Under the pieces are notes generated by a model. It was not told the origin of the DNA. It saw only the letters and a program-made list of their open reading frames with translations, and searched no databases. Positions 24,958-33,387 of a stretch of 64,000 nucleotides of DNA are shown here, piece after piece (position 1 is the first letter of the stretch; every line of letters starts with the position of its first letter). Source of the DNA: Hyphomicrobium_A sp964493785 (lineage in GTDB: Bacteria; Pseudomonadota; Alphaproteobacteria; Rhizobiales; Hyphomicrobiaceae); NCBI GenBank assembly GCA_964493785.1, contig CAZBPM010000008.1:70343-134342 (forward strand). Direction: 5' to 3'. The position numbers and the translations under genes are program-made.

Positions 24958-25152
24958 GTGGGGGTAAACGAGCTCCCGTTAAGGCCGCCCGGGGACATAC
25001 GCGCATTAAGCTGAACGGTTAAGGAAACAGACAAACTTCGGTAAGTTTTCGCTAATCTGTTCGTTCGTTTGTGCATCTGAAGTTAACGGCGGCCCCGCTT
25101 TGGCACGCCCCCTGCGTCTCTGCGATCGATTGCGAACGCAGAAGGCCAACAG

Positions 25153-25896
25153 ATGTCAGTTTCCACGGGTCACCGCGCGGAAGAGCGCGCGATGGCAAAC
25201 CCGGCTCTCCTCGGTCCAATACCGGCCGTCGGCGGGCGATTAACAATCCCCTCCTCAGTAGCGAGCAGCATCACACTATGGCGAGTTGACCACGCCGGGG
25301 ATAACTCGCGTGCTGGCGCCGAACTGCTGGCAGACGAAGACTGGCGCGAGCTGACACGGACCCGGGGCCTTGCCCGCGAGCGCGCATTCCGGGTGCGGGC
25401 CTTGTTGCGCCAAGCGTTGAGCGCGGCCGTTGGGGAAGAGGTTGACGCCGGCGCGTGGCGTTTCGTGCGCAACACTTATGGCAAGCTCATGCTCGTCGAC
25501 GGGCCGACAGGGATTGATTTCAGCATCTCACACTCGATGACGACGACCTGCATCGCGGTCGCGACATCGGGACGTGTCGGTCTCGATATCGCGCACGCCA
25601 TTGTGCCCAACTGGCACACCGTCGCAGAACAATTCCTCTCCCGCGCTGACCGCAACATGATTAATCGCCGCGATACGGTGGACGGAGAGAGAGAGTTCCT
25701 GCGCCTTTGGACGGCCAAAGAGGCCTTCGCCAAGCTCATCGGCGTCGGCTTGGCGGTATCTGCACCGGAGATGGACTGCGGCGTTGGAACGCGTCTTGCC
25801 TCTTGGGTGGCTGAAAGCCCCTCGGGCGACCTCAGCATTTCGCTTGCCTTCGATGAACCGACGGCAAAGCAGCGCATTGGGTGTCCCGGCGGATGA
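25153..25896 (+). CDS. 4'-phosphopantetheinyl transferase (Sfp type)
   Basis: Transfers 4'-phosphopantetheine from CoA to carrier-domain serines. The 247-residue protein has the three Sfp motifs: FSISHS, VGLDIA (the Mg-binding Asp is present) and WTAKEAFAKLIGVGL. It lies 52 bases before the NRPS gene on the same strand, so activation of that enzyme's carrier domain at Ser558 is the obvious job. An alternative start is MANPALLG at 25192. Confidence 0.9.
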   Translation: MSVSTGHRAEERAMANPALLGPIPAVGGRLTIPSSVASSITLWRVDHAGDNSRAGAELLADEDWRELTRTRGLARERAFRVRALLRQALSAAVGEEVDAGAWRFVRNTYGKLMLVDGPTGIDFSISHSMTTTCIAVATSGRVGLDIAHAIVPNWHTVAEQFLSRADRNMINRRDTVDGEREFLRLWTAKEAFAKLIGVGLAVSAPEMDCGVGTRLASWVAESPSGDLSISLAFDEPTAKQRIGCPGG

Positions 25897-25948
25897 ATTA
25901 AGCAAACAAACCTGCTCCTCAGAAGCAGGACCCCAGAGGAAGACGCCA

Positions 25949-28900
25949 ATGGCCTTCGTCGACACCCAGCTGACAGGCGTCGCGGCCAGTGGATCCACGC
26001 GATCAAGGGTTCTGCATCGCTATTTCGAGGACAACGCAGAACGGGTCCCCGACGCGATCGCCGTGGAATGCGTGGACGCTTCGCTGACGTATCGCCAGCT
26101 CGATTGCTACGCCAACCAGATTGCGCACGCCTTGCGCAAGTGCGGGCTCGAGACCGGCGGCTTCGTCGGCATCCTGCTCGACAAGTCGCCCGGCCTCTAC
26201 GCCGCGATGCTGGGAGCCCTGAAGGCGGGCGCCGCCTATGTGCCGCTCGACCCGAAGTTTCCGACCGATCGGATGACCGCGATCCTGGAAGACTGCAAGG
26301 CCTCCGTGGTGATCACGGATACCGCTGGTGCGGAGAGGATCGGCAATTCTATTGCGGCGTCGCTGCTTCTGCTCGATGCCGACAAAGCATTGCTAAGCGA
26401 GCTGCCCGAAGACGCAGTGCCGTTCCGCAAGGTCGGCGTGATGCCGATGGACCCGTGCTACGTCATTTACACGTCGGGTTCGACCGGACGTCCAAAGGGT
26501 GTCGTCGTAGAGCATCGCAACGCGTCGGCATTTGTCGACGGAATGCTTGATGCGTATTGCGTCGACGATAGCGAGCGCATCTACCAGGGCTTCTCAGTGG
26601 CGTTCGACGCCTCGGTCGAGGAGATCTGGCTGGCGTTCTCGCTCGGGGCGACTTTGGTCGTCCCCCCGCAGGAGGTCTCGCGCTCCCCGGGCGACGCTGC
26701 CGAATTCATCCGGACGCGTCAAATAACCTACTTCTCGACGATCCCGACTTTCCTTTCGATGATCGATCAGGAGCTGCCTGGCGTCTCGACCATCGTGGTC
26801 GGCGGCGAAGCTTGCTCGCCCGAGCTCGTCAACCGCTGGGCGCAGCCATGGCGGCGGCTGCTCAATACGTACGGCCCGACGGAGGCGACCGTCGTCGCGA
26901 CGCTGTCCGAGTGCGTTCCGGGGCAACCCGTCACGATCGGCAAGCCGCTGCCGGGCTACAAGACATACGTCCTCGACGAAGATGGAGAGCTGGTGCCGGT
27001 AGGCGGCGTCGGCGAGCTTTACATCGGCGGCCCGGCCGTAGCACGCGGCTACATGAATTCGCAGGAGATGACGGACGAGCGCTTCGTCAACTATCCGGAC
27101 ATCGACGATGGCCGCCTTTATCGCACCGGCGATCAGGTCCGGTTGATGGAAACCGGCGATCTGCAATTCCTCGGGCGCATTGACGGGCAGATCAAGATAC
27201 GCGGGTTCCGCGTCGAGCTGGCAGAGATCGAAGCGGTGTTGCAGCAGCAGCCGCGCGTTCGCGCAGCGGGCGTCACTGTCGCACAGAGCGATCACGGGAT
27301 GGAGCTGGCGGCGTTCGTCGTGACCGATGGCGATGAACCCCTCGACACAGGCGCGCTGGCGGAAAGCATTGCGCATCTGCTGCCGGAATACATGCTGCCC
27401 AAGTATCTGGATGTCGTCGACGAGATTCCCTTGTCCAACAGCGGGAAGATCGATCGCAAGGCACTGCCGCAGCCGCAGACACTGCTGCGCCGCGCGCAAC
27501 GTTCCTGCGAGCCCGCCGCGGACGACCTGGAGCGCCGCGTCGTCGAGATCTGGCAAGTGGCGATGGGCATCCCGGAAATCTCCGTCACGGATGATTTCTT
27601 CACCGATCTCAGGGGGCACTCGCTGCTCGCGGCGCGAGCGGTCACGGAACTGCGCGCGCGCTTTCCTCAAGCGGGCCTCTCGGTCCGCGATCTCTATCGG
27701 TATCCAACTGTCCGGGCTCTCGCCGGCGAGCTGCGCTCGCGCGGGATCGAGGCAGCCGTCACGTCTGCGGCGAACGACGACGAAGCCATAACACCTAGCG
27801 AGATCGCGTTTGCGAGCGTCGGACTCGTCACCCGTACGCTCGTCAGTTTGCTCCAAGGCGTCTCCGTGATCGGCTACTACGCGCTCGTCTCGGCGCCCAT
27901 CACCGCCGCCATTCTGATGCTGGCCGCCGTGCACGACGGACTCATCACGTGGCCCGACGCCGCACTGATGTCGACGATCGTCGGCTTCGGCTACTGGCCC
28001 GCGATGTTGATGCTGACGATAGGGCTGAAGTGGCTGGTGATCGGCCGCTTCCGTCCGGGCCGCTATCCGGTTTGGGGCTTCTACTATTTTCGCTGGTGGC
28101 TGGTGACACGGTTCCAAGCGCTGTCTTGGTCCGACATGTTCAGCGGCACCCCGCTGATGACCCTTTATTTCCGCGCGATGGGAGCACAGGTCGGCAAGGG
28201 CGTGATGCTCGGCACCTCGCACTGTCTCGCATTCGACATGGTGAAGATCGGCGACGGCGCGAGCATCGGCGTCGAGACACAGCTTCTTGGCTGCAGAGTG
28301 GAAGACGGGATGCTCGTCATCGCGCCCGTCACGATCGGTCGCGATTGCCTCGTCGGCATGCACTGCAATCTCGGGCTGGATTCGAGCATGGGTGACGGTG
28401 CGCGTCTAGACGACATGTCGCTGCTGCCGGACGGCGTGCATCTCGACGATCGCGAAATGCGTGCCGGTGTTCCGGCACAGCCGGCGAATGTGCGTGCGCC
28501 TGGCGATCAGCTGATGCCGCCGCCTCGCCGTGGCCGCGCCGTGCTGTTCGGCCTTCTGCACCTGGGGCTGATTTATGCGATGGGCTATTTCCTGCTCGCG
28601 ACGATTGTGCCGTCGGCTGCTCTCATTCTTGCGGCCATCTATTTCGGCGGCGCTGGCTGGGCCATCGCGGCAGCGCTCGTCTCGGTGCCGCTATCGGTCG
28701 GCGTCTACGCATGCGGCGTCATTGCCGTGAAGCGCTACCTGATCGGCAAGCTCGACACCGGCACGATAAGGTTGCACAGCCTTTCCTATCTCAAACACTG
28801 GTTCTCCAAGTACCTGATGGAGAACACGCGGCAGATCCTAATGCCGCTGTACGCAACGGTTTACCTGCCGGCATTCCTGCGCCGGCTGGGTGCCGAGATC

Positions 28901-30004
28901 GGCGAAGGCAGTGAGATTTCTACGGTGGCGCACATCTGCCCCGATCACCTGGAAGTGGGCGACGGCAGCTTCCTGGCGGACGCCTGCCTTGTCGGGGGCC
29001 ATCGCGCCCACGCCGGCTACTTCCAGACCGCCCCTGTGATGATCGGGTCGAAGTCGTTCGTCGGGAACAGCGCATTGCTTCCGGGTGGCACCATCGTCGG
29101 AGACGAAGCCCTGATCGGCGTGGCGTCGACTCCGCCGCGGTCATCCTACGTCCCCGATCACACGGCGTGGCTCGGCTCGCCTTCGTTCGAGCTGCCGCAC
29201 CGCCAGCAGGATTGCTGTTTCCCCGCATCGACGACTTTCGCCCCGACCGCTGCGATGCAGCGTCAACGCGCGTTCATAGATGCGGTGCGCGTCGTCGGAC
29301 CTGGCCTCATCGTGATGGCAAATCTCATCCTGTTCACGCTGGCGGTTCTCGTCGCGTGGCAAAATCTGCCGATGTGGGGCGTGGCGCTTGCCGTTCTCGC
29401 AAGCAGCGGTGCGGTCGCATTCAACTCGATCCTGATCGTCGCGCTGCTCAAAAAGGCCATCCTCGGCACGCTCGAGCCGACCGTCCGCCCGCTTTGGTCG
29501 CGGTTCGTGTGGCTCAACGAGCTCGTGAATGCGCTCTACGAGGGCGTGGTGGCGACCGTGATGACACCGCTGCTGGGAACGCGCATGGCGGCCCCTGCCC
29601 TACGAATGATGGGCTGCAAGGTCGGTAAGTGGGTGTTCATCGACACGACGCTGTTCTCGGAGTTCGACTTGGTCCACATCGACGACCATGCATCGCTGAA
29701 CCTCGGCGCCACCATCCAGACGCATCTGTTCGAGGATCGCGTGTTCAAGGCCGACAATCTGCGGATCGAGCGCGGCTGCTCGGTCGGGAACATGGCCGTT
29801 GTGCTGTACGACACGCGGATGCACGTAGGGGCGAAGCTTTGCCCACTGTCGGTGCTGATGAAAGGCGAGACTCTGCCGGCCGGAACTACCTGGATCGGCA
29901 TTCCATGCGAGCAGGTGCGGAACGGACAACCAGATCAGCAGAGCCTGCCGCCGCCGGTCCCGCCCGCGCCTTTCACATATGTCGAATTGCCGGCTGCCGC
30001 CTAG
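25949..30004 (+). CDS. Pls/PosA-family single-module NRPS with membrane/hexapeptide C-terminus
   Basis: A 1351-residue synthetase resembling the poly-epsilon-lysine synthetase (Pls/PosA) family. The adenylation domain (about 25-520) has YTSGSTGRPKG near 174, FDASVEEIW, NTYGPTEATV and NSGKIDRKALP. The carrier site follows as LRGHSLL with Ser558. From about residue 600 there are several membrane segments interleaved with three repeats of a left-handed-helix-like segment, for example FRAMGAQVGKGVMLGTS, LRRLGAEIGEGSEISTV and LRMMGCKVGKWVFIDTT. In Pls these tandem C-terminal units polymerise the amino acid at the membrane. ATG 25949 follows AGAGGAAGA and is preferred to the frame's opening at 25784 inside the PPTase gene. 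The amino-acid substrate is not assigned. Confidence 0.9.
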   Translation: MAFVDTQLTGVAASGSTRSRVLHRYFEDNAERVPDAIAVECVDASLTYRQLDCYANQIAHALRKCGLETGGFVGILLDKSPGLYAAMLGALKAGAAYVPLDPKFPTDRMTAILEDCKASVVITDTAGAERIGNSIAASLLLLDADKALLSELPEDAVPFRKVGVMPMDPCYVIYTSGSTGRPKGVVVEHRNASAFVDGMLDAYCVDDSERIYQGFSVAFDASVEEIWLAFSLGATLVVPPQEVSRSPGDAAEFIRTRQITYFSTIPTFLSMIDQELPGVSTIVVGGEACSPELVNRWAQPWRRLLNTYGPTEATVVATLSECVPGQPVTIGKPLPGYKTYVLDEDGELVPVGGVGELYIGGPAVARGYMNSQEMTDERFVNYPDIDDGRLYRTGDQVRLMETGDLQFLGRIDGQIKIRGFRVELAEIEAVLQQQPRVRAAGVTVAQSDHGMELAAFVVTDGDEPLDTGALAESIAHLLPEYMLPKYLDVVDEIPLSNSGKIDRKALPQPQTLLRRAQRSCEPAADDLERRVVEIWQVAMGIPEISVTDDFFTDLRGHSLLAARAVTELRARFPQAGLSVRDLYRYPTVRALAGELRSRGIEAAVTSAANDDEAITPSEIAFASVGLVTRTLVSLLQGVSVIGYYALVSAPITAAILMLAAVHDGLITWPDAALMSTIVGFGYWPAMLMLTIGLKWLVIGRFRPGRYPVWGFYYFRWWLVTRFQALSWSDMFSGTPLMTLYFRAMGAQVGKGVMLGTSHCLAFDMVKIGDGASIGVETQLLGCRVEDGMLVIAPVTIGRDCLVGMHCNLGLDSSMGDGARLDDMSLLPDGVHLDDREMRAGVPAQPANVRAPGDQLMPPPRRGRAVLFGLLHLGLIYAMGYFLLATIVPSAALILAAIYFGGAGWAIAAALVSVPLSVGVYACGVIAVKRYLIGKLDTGTIRLHSLSYLKHWFSKYLMENTRQILMPLYATVYLPAFLRRLGAEIGEGSEISTVAHICPDHLEVGDGSFLADACLVGGHRAHAGYFQTAPVMIGSKSFVGNSALLPGGTIVGDEALIGVASTPPRSSYVPDHTAWLGSPSFELPHRQQDCCFPASTTFAPTAAMQRQRAFIDAVRVVGPGLIVMANLILFTLAVLVAWQNLPMWGVALAVLASSGAVAFNSILIVALLKKAILGTLEPTVRPLWSRFVWLNELVNALYEGVVATVMTPLLGTRMAAPALRMMGCKVGKWVFIDTTLFSEFDLVHIDDHASLNLGATIQTHLFEDRVFKADNLRIERGCSVGNMAVVLYDTRMHVGAKLCPLSVLMKGETLPAGTTWIGIPCEQVRNGQPDQQSLPPPVPPAPFTYVELPAAA

Positions 30005-30010
30005 GCTGGC

Positions 30011-30859
30011 TCAATTCTCGAACGTTATGCGACCAACGAGCTTGCCGTCGCAGACGTTCGAGCAGTCGATGTAGCCCGGCACGTCGAACGAGTCATAGAA
30101 GCGCAGGTCGAACTCGAAATAGTCGACGACCACCGTGGCACCCACGTTCCAGTACCAGTAGTCGATCCCACCGTCGCTCGGCTCGCCGTCGCTGTAGGCC
30201 AGCATGCCGCTCACTGAGGGCTGCCAGTCGTCGCCGAACTTCGGCAGATACTTCAGCAGCGAGGATTCGATAATCCAGTTGCGGCCCGTTCCGCCCTGGT
30301 AGTCGGGCGAATAGTAAACCGTGATCCCGCCGACGACGTCCTTGGGGATGAAGTCATAGTTCACGCTGCCGTACAGCTCGAAGAAATCGAGGTCGGCGAA
30401 GCTCGCGGCGTTCGGATAGGCGTAATAGATGAAGCCGCCGTCGAGTTCGGTTCGACCAAACTTCTTCTTGGCGCCGACCCAGGAGTAAATCGAGTAGTCA
30501 CCTGATTCCTGGAATCCGCCGTTTACATCTGGAAAGACGCCGAAGTTGACGTTCGTCGCCCAGACGCCGGCATAGAACCAGTCATATGTGAAATCGGCGC
30601 CGCCTTGGATGGCGGCACTGCCGTCGGTGTCGCTGAAGCCGCGGAAGCGATAGTCAGACGCCAGACCGACGTTGACCGTGAACTTGGCGCCTTTGGAATT
30701 CTCTTCGTTGTCGTCGAGAATGTCGAAATCTGGGACGCCTGTCTGAGCCTGGGCCGGCTGGGCATGGGCTTCAGTCAGGGGCAGAAGCGCAAGCAGCAAT
30801 GCGCAAGCTGCAACGGATCTCAAGGCGAGTAGCCCATCGATGAGTCGCATTGTGTGCAT
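30011..30859 (-). CDS. TorF-family putative outer-membrane porin
   Basis: A 282-residue exported beta-barrel protein of the TorF (TIGR02001-like) family. After a signal peptide ending EAHA it has an acidic linker, then the family hallmark NVGLASDYRFRGFSDTDGSAAIQGGADFTY in two parts. Aromatic-rich strands alternate to the end, finishing GRITFEN. It is convergent with the NRPS gene, six bases apart. The transported solute is unknown. MRLIDG at 30850 is an alternative start. Confidence 0.83.
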   Translation of the reverse strand: MHTMRLIDGLLALRSVAACALLLALLPLTEAHAQPAQAQTGVPDFDILDDNEENSKGAKFTVNVGLASDYRFRGFSDTDGSAAIQGGADFTYDWFYAGVWATNVNFGVFPDVNGGFQESGDYSIYSWVGAKKKFGRTELDGGFIYYAYPNAASFADLDFFELYGSVNYDFIPKDVVGGITVYYSPDYQGGTGRNWIIESSLLKYLPKFGDDWQPSVSGMLAYSDGEPSDGGIDYWYWNVGATVVVDYFEFDLRFYDSFDVPGYIDCSNVCDGKLVGRITFEN

Positions 30860-31116
30860 GCCTCCAATGTTGGTCGGCGATGGCGTTCCATCACTCGCGG
30901 TTCGACGCTTACAGGCACAAACACCTGATTCGAGTCAGGCTCTCAAACGGAAGTCGGTGCTTGGCGGCCCGTCGCATCGTGTGCGTAACCCTGGGGACAC
31001 ACTGTGGGAAATCGGGTGGCATCGCGCCTCGACATGCGATGCGAATCACCGCCACTTCCATTCGAAGATTCCGTGTGCGTCGGGTCTACGTTTCGCTCGG
31101 CGAAAGAGGGCATGCA

Positions 31117-31869
31117 ATGCAACGATTGGCTATCGGACTTTCAATCGCAATGGCAGTTGCCGGTTCGGCGCTGGCAGACGGATACGAGGATCCCAAGTCC
31201 TTCAAGGCGCCTGAGGCGCCGATCTGGAGCGGCATCTATATTGGTGCCGGCGCCGGTTACGGGCACGCCGATACACGCGACGACTACTACGAGGAATTCG
31301 GCGGCGACGTGTTCAGCTCGAGCTTCAGCGGACAGTCGGCTCAGGGCGGCCTTCTTCGCATCATGCTCGGTGCAGACCGACAGATCCGCGAGAAGTTCGT
31401 GATCGGCGGCTTTGTGGATTTCGACTGGACCGACATCAGCCAGAACTTCAAGTCTGGCGGTCCGGCTGACGATGCGATCGACGACGAGTTGACGATGGAG
31501 TGGCAGTGGTCGATCGGTGGCCGCGCAGGCTACCTCTTCACTCCGACGACGATGCTCTATTTCCTGGCCGGCTTCACACAGGCTCACTTCAAGAGCGACG
31601 GCTGGTACGACATTTATCCAGACTTCGGGCCTGCGGACGTTCTGCCGGGCAAGTCATCGGCGACATTCAATGGATTCGTCGTCGGTTTCGGCATGGAGAC
31701 GTTGATCGGGCATAACCTGTTCATGCGCGGCGAGATGCGGTATTCCGAATTCGACGGCCAGGTGATCAACAGCGGGACGTACTTCGGGACGACCTACAGC
31801 GACTCCGAGCATCCCAGCTTGCTGACGGGCATGCTTGGCCTGACGTACAAGTTCCAGCACGGCTATTAA
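31117..31869 (+). CDS. Outer-membrane beta-barrel protein (Omp25/porin-family-like)
   Basis: A 250-residue protein with a signal peptide (MQRLAIGLSIAMAVAGSALA) and an eight-stranded-barrel-like sequence. The family-type opening WSGIYIGAGAGYGHAD is present, along with GGFVDFDWTD, GRAGYLFTPTTMLYFLAGFT and the closing LGLTYKFQHGY. Such proteins are abundant in Hyphomicrobiales envelopes. The frame is open from 30850, but ATG 31117 begins the signal peptide and follows GAAAGAGGG. Confidence 0.82.
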   Translation: MQRLAIGLSIAMAVAGSALADGYEDPKSFKAPEAPIWSGIYIGAGAGYGHADTRDDYYEEFGGDVFSSSFSGQSAQGGLLRIMLGADRQIREKFVIGGFVDFDWTDISQNFKSGGPADDAIDDELTMEWQWSIGGRAGYLFTPTTMLYFLAGFTQAHFKSDGWYDIYPDFGPADVLPGKSSATFNGFVVGFGMETLIGHNLFMRGEMRYSEFDGQVINSGTYFGTTYSDSEHPSLLTGMLGLTYKFQHGY

Positions 31870-31917
31870 GGCAGCGCCTCGGCGCTACCTCGCTGGATCT
31901 TCTGCTGCACAAAATTG

Positions 31918-31964
31918 ATCGCGCAAGTGAGGCTGATGGCCTTACTCGCGCGATTTGCTTTTGT
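31918..31964. terminator. Hairpin between convergent OMP and export genes
   Basis: ATCGCGCAAGTGAGGC and GCCTTACTCGCGCGAT pair almost fully around a short loop, followed on the plus strand by TTTGCTTTTG. It fits termination of the gene at 31117 and perhaps of the convergent export gene. Confidence 0.6.
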
Positions 31965-31991
31965 GAGCGGAGATGGACGGTCCTGGGGCGG

Positions 31992-33353
31992 CTAGTTCTG
32001 CACAAAAAGGGGCTTGCGGCTTATCTCAAGCAGGTCACCAGCCTGTAGCATTGACATCGCGTTCGCTGCCAAGCGTTTGGGTCCGGCGGCGGTACGGCGG
32101 GTGATGACGAACGTTAGATCATCCGGCGTCAGGGGCAGGCTTTCAGCAACGTTGCCCGCAGCGCGGATGAGGCGCTCGCTGGACAACAGGACGAGATCCT
32201 CCTCGGCGATCTGACTGTCGAGGTTGGTCAGCTCGCGGTACAGCTCAATGCGCGTTTCGGCTTCGAGCTTGGCGATCTCGTGCTGAGCCTGGGCCAGCTT
32301 TTCTTCGGTCTGCGCCAGGCTTGCCTTGACGGCATCCTCGCGCTCGAGGACGTCGGAGAGTTCACCGCGGACCTGATAGAAGGCATGGTCATTGACGGTG
32401 CCGCGGTTGCGGGCTGCCGCCACGGTGTCGACGCGCTCGGAGCGGTTCTTGATGCTTTCCTCTACGTGCGTAAGGCGGGTGCGCAGAAGCTCTAGCTCGT
32501 GCTTTGCCGCACCGATCGTCGCCTGCAACGACTTCTTACGCGCATCCCGGGCCGCGAAGGCCAAGCGCCGCTCGACGGCGAACGTATCGACAAGCGTGCG
32601 CGCCTTCTCCTTGCCGGAGATTTCGACCAGCCGCGCGGGCACCTCCGCCGGCTGTCCATCGCGCTCGGCCACCAGAGCCGCGCGGCGGGCCAGCATCAGC
32701 TGCATCTGACGTGCCGACTTGTCGAGGCGCTCGCGCTCGCGGATGGACTCGGCGGCGCGGGTGAAGTCGACATAGGTTGCGCCCATACCCTCGGACAGGG
32801 CGATCGCGTGCATCACCGTCATGCCGGGCGTGTAGCGGTGGGTGCCGGGCTTGGTGATGGTGCCGACGACATAGACGGGCTCGCGACCGGAGACCACGAT
32901 GCTGGCCTTGCCGTGGCGGCCCAGATTGCTTTTGAAGGCGTCGGCGAGGCGCGCCTCGAGCTGGCGCGGATTCTGGCCAACGACATTTACAGATCCCAGG
33001 ATGGGCAGGAAGATGCTGCCGTCGTCCTGCACGACATACTCGCCGGAAAGCTCGACACGCTCGATGAGGTCGGGCGCAGTGCCGCCGTCGCCGTCGACGT
33101 CCACCTTCTCGAAGAATGCGATCTTCAGCCGATCCCCGATGACGTAGGCATTGGCGTCCAGCGGGACGTTCATCGCTAAGCTCGGCTTGGCTCCGCCGCC
33201 AGTGCCGATCTCCGGATACGCTTGATCCGACGTCGTCATGGCGATGGAAGGATTATCCTCGGTCGCCTCAGCCGCGGTTACGATTGCCAACAGCGATCCG
33301 GCGGCAATCAGAGGCCGCAAGACGGAATGCAGGCCGTACGAAAAGTCACTCAT
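31992..33353 (-). CDS. Polysaccharide export protein (Wza/ExoF-like) with long coiled coil
   Basis: A 453-residue exported protein with an N-terminal hydrophobic signal, a Poly_export domain (about 65-150; YVIGDRLKIAFFEKVDVDG, then YVVQDDGSIFLPILGSVNVVGQNPRQLEARLADAF) and a SLBB-like segment (PVYVVGTITKPGTHRYTPGMTVMHAIALSEG, two parts). A coiled coil from about 200 to 400 is rich in Glu, Arg and Ala. This resembles rhizobial ExoF-type proteins, which couple polysaccharide synthesis to the outer membrane. It is 34 bases downstream of the synthase gene and should be co-transcribed with it. Confidence 0.87.
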   Translation of the reverse strand: MSDFSYGLHSVLRPLIAAGSLLAIVTAAEATEDNPSIAMTTSDQAYPEIGTGGGAKPSLAMNVPLDANAYVIGDRLKIAFFEKVDVDGDGGTAPDLIERVELSGEYVVQDDGSIFLPILGSVNVVGQNPRQLEARLADAFKSNLGRHGKASIVVSGREPVYVVGTITKPGTHRYTPGMTVMHAIALSEGMGATYVDFTRAAESIRERERLDKSARQMQLMLARRAALVAERDGQPAEVPARLVEISGKEKARTLVDTFAVERRLAFAARDARKKSLQATIGAAKHELELLRTRLTHVEESIKNRSERVDTVAAARNRGTVNDHAFYQVRGELSDVLEREDAVKASLAQTEEKLAQAQHEIAKLEAETRIELYRELTNLDSQIAEEDLVLLSSERLIRAAGNVAESLPLTPDDLTFVITRRTAAGPKRLAANAMSMLQAGDLLEISRKPLFVQN

Positions 33354-33387
33354 GATAAGCTCCCCTGGTCTTCGTTCTTTGTTGCTT

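Noticed and set aside
26594..28363. 589-codon minus-strand frame opposite the NRPS
   Set aside because: Antisense to clear adenylation and carrier domains; composition is typical of a shadow.
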